Assembly (NCBI GenBank): GCA_036388295.1 | Contig: DASVSC010000018.1 | Coordinates: forward strand, 1 to 5,465 | Length of the DNA stretch: 5,465 nt | DNA from: RYN-431 sp036388295 | GTDB lineage: Bacteria; Planctomycetota; Phycisphaerae; Tepidisphaerales; Tepidisphaeraceae | Reading direction: 5' to 3' | Part shown: positions 5,272-5,465 of the stretch, in pieces | How the letters are laid out: each line of letters begins with the position of its first letter | Position numbering within the stretch: position 1 is the stretch's first letter | Notes under the pieces: generated by a model | What the model was told of the DNA's origin: nothing | Seen by the model: only the letters and a program-made list of their open reading frames with translations | Database searches by the model: none | Translations under genes and position numbers: made by a program

Positions 5272-5345
5272 GGATTGTTATAGGTTTTCGCTTGTCATAT
5301 TTTTGTTGAAAGGCGTCGCGGGTTCTGGATCAGCCAAGCTGCGAC

Positions 5346-5351
5346 TACAAT
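5346..5351 (+). promoter_or_regulatory. Possible -10 box in the AT-rich right flank
   Basis: TACAAT, five of six to TATAAT, lies just inside the AT-rich switch and points toward the right edge. The hexamer at the proper upstream distance (TTCTGG region) is a poor -35. It might drive a gene beginning at or beyond the edge. Confidence 0.25.
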
Positions 5352-5465
5352 GAAAAGACAATTTTTGATGATGCTGAACCATAACGACCGAACAATCGCA
5401 TCTGCTCCCAAGACTGCCGCCCCGTGACATCCACAAGATTGCGGGTGCGGCCTTAGCAATTCGGC

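Larger units (their letters stand above)
5126..5465. other. Gene-free right flank: hairpin repeats, then an AT-rich stretch
   Basis: No supported coding region. The first half (to about 5271) is GC-rich and built of inverted repeats, listed separately. At about 5272 the composition switches to AT-rich (TTGTTATAGG, CATATTTTTGTTG, GACAATTTTTGATG), as at a promoter or leader region. The last 88 bases are open in one forward frame that could be the start of a gene continuing beyond the window. That frame has no ATG, GTG or TTG start inside the window, so it is not called. Confidence 0.5.

Noticed and set aside
5350..5427. A 25-codon frame beginning MKRQFLMML in the AT-rich right flank
   Set aside because: Short, without a ribosome-binding site, and its ATG overlaps the proposed -10 box.

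Overview
This is a GC-rich bacterial window with five protein genes. Three lie on the minus strand: a DUF4149-like membrane protein cut by the left edge, a histone H1-like basic protein, and a glutamate dehydrogenase. Two lie on the plus strand: a six-helix membrane protein and a long coiled-coil protein. The style suggests a GC-rich, free-living bacterium. The Planctomycetota are my best guess, because of the lysine/alanine-rich H1-like protein and the hairpin repeats of the GTAGGG... and GTGGCACAGG... kind that I associate with that phylum. No rRNA or marker protein is present to prove it.

Layout: 1-419, 5' part of a DUF4149/TMEM205-like gene (minus). 420-789, no credible gene; a less GC-rich spacer with several small hairpins. 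790-1452, H1-like nucleoid protein (minus). 1453-1680, spacer holding repeated GTGCGAGA boxes near the H1 gene and a nested inverted-repeat (REP-like) cluster just downstream of gdhA. 1681-2979, gdhA-type glutamate dehydrogenase (minus). 2980-3050, a 71-bp divergent intergenic region with candidate back-to-back promoters. 3051-3884, membrane protein (plus). 3885-3997, three 15-bp tandem units, then a good ribosome-binding site. 3998-5125, coiled-coil protein (plus). 5126-5465, no supported gene; a perfect 14-bp hairpin, a second GTAG-type hairpin, then an abrupt AT-rich stretch with a possible promoter.

The only gene with a clear biochemical role is gdhA, which interconverts glutamate and 2-oxoglutarate plus ammonium. 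The H1-like protein probably coats or condenses DNA. The two plus-strand genes are unrecognised. They are co-directional and may form a small transcription unit pairing an inner-membrane protein with a soluble coiled-coil protein. I see no defence system, transposase, CRISPR array, tRNA or rRNA. The more unusual points are the two glycine zippers in the H1-like protein, the uncharacterised membrane/coiled-coil pair, the possibly leaderless divergent promoters, and the REP-like hairpins with no transposase in the window.
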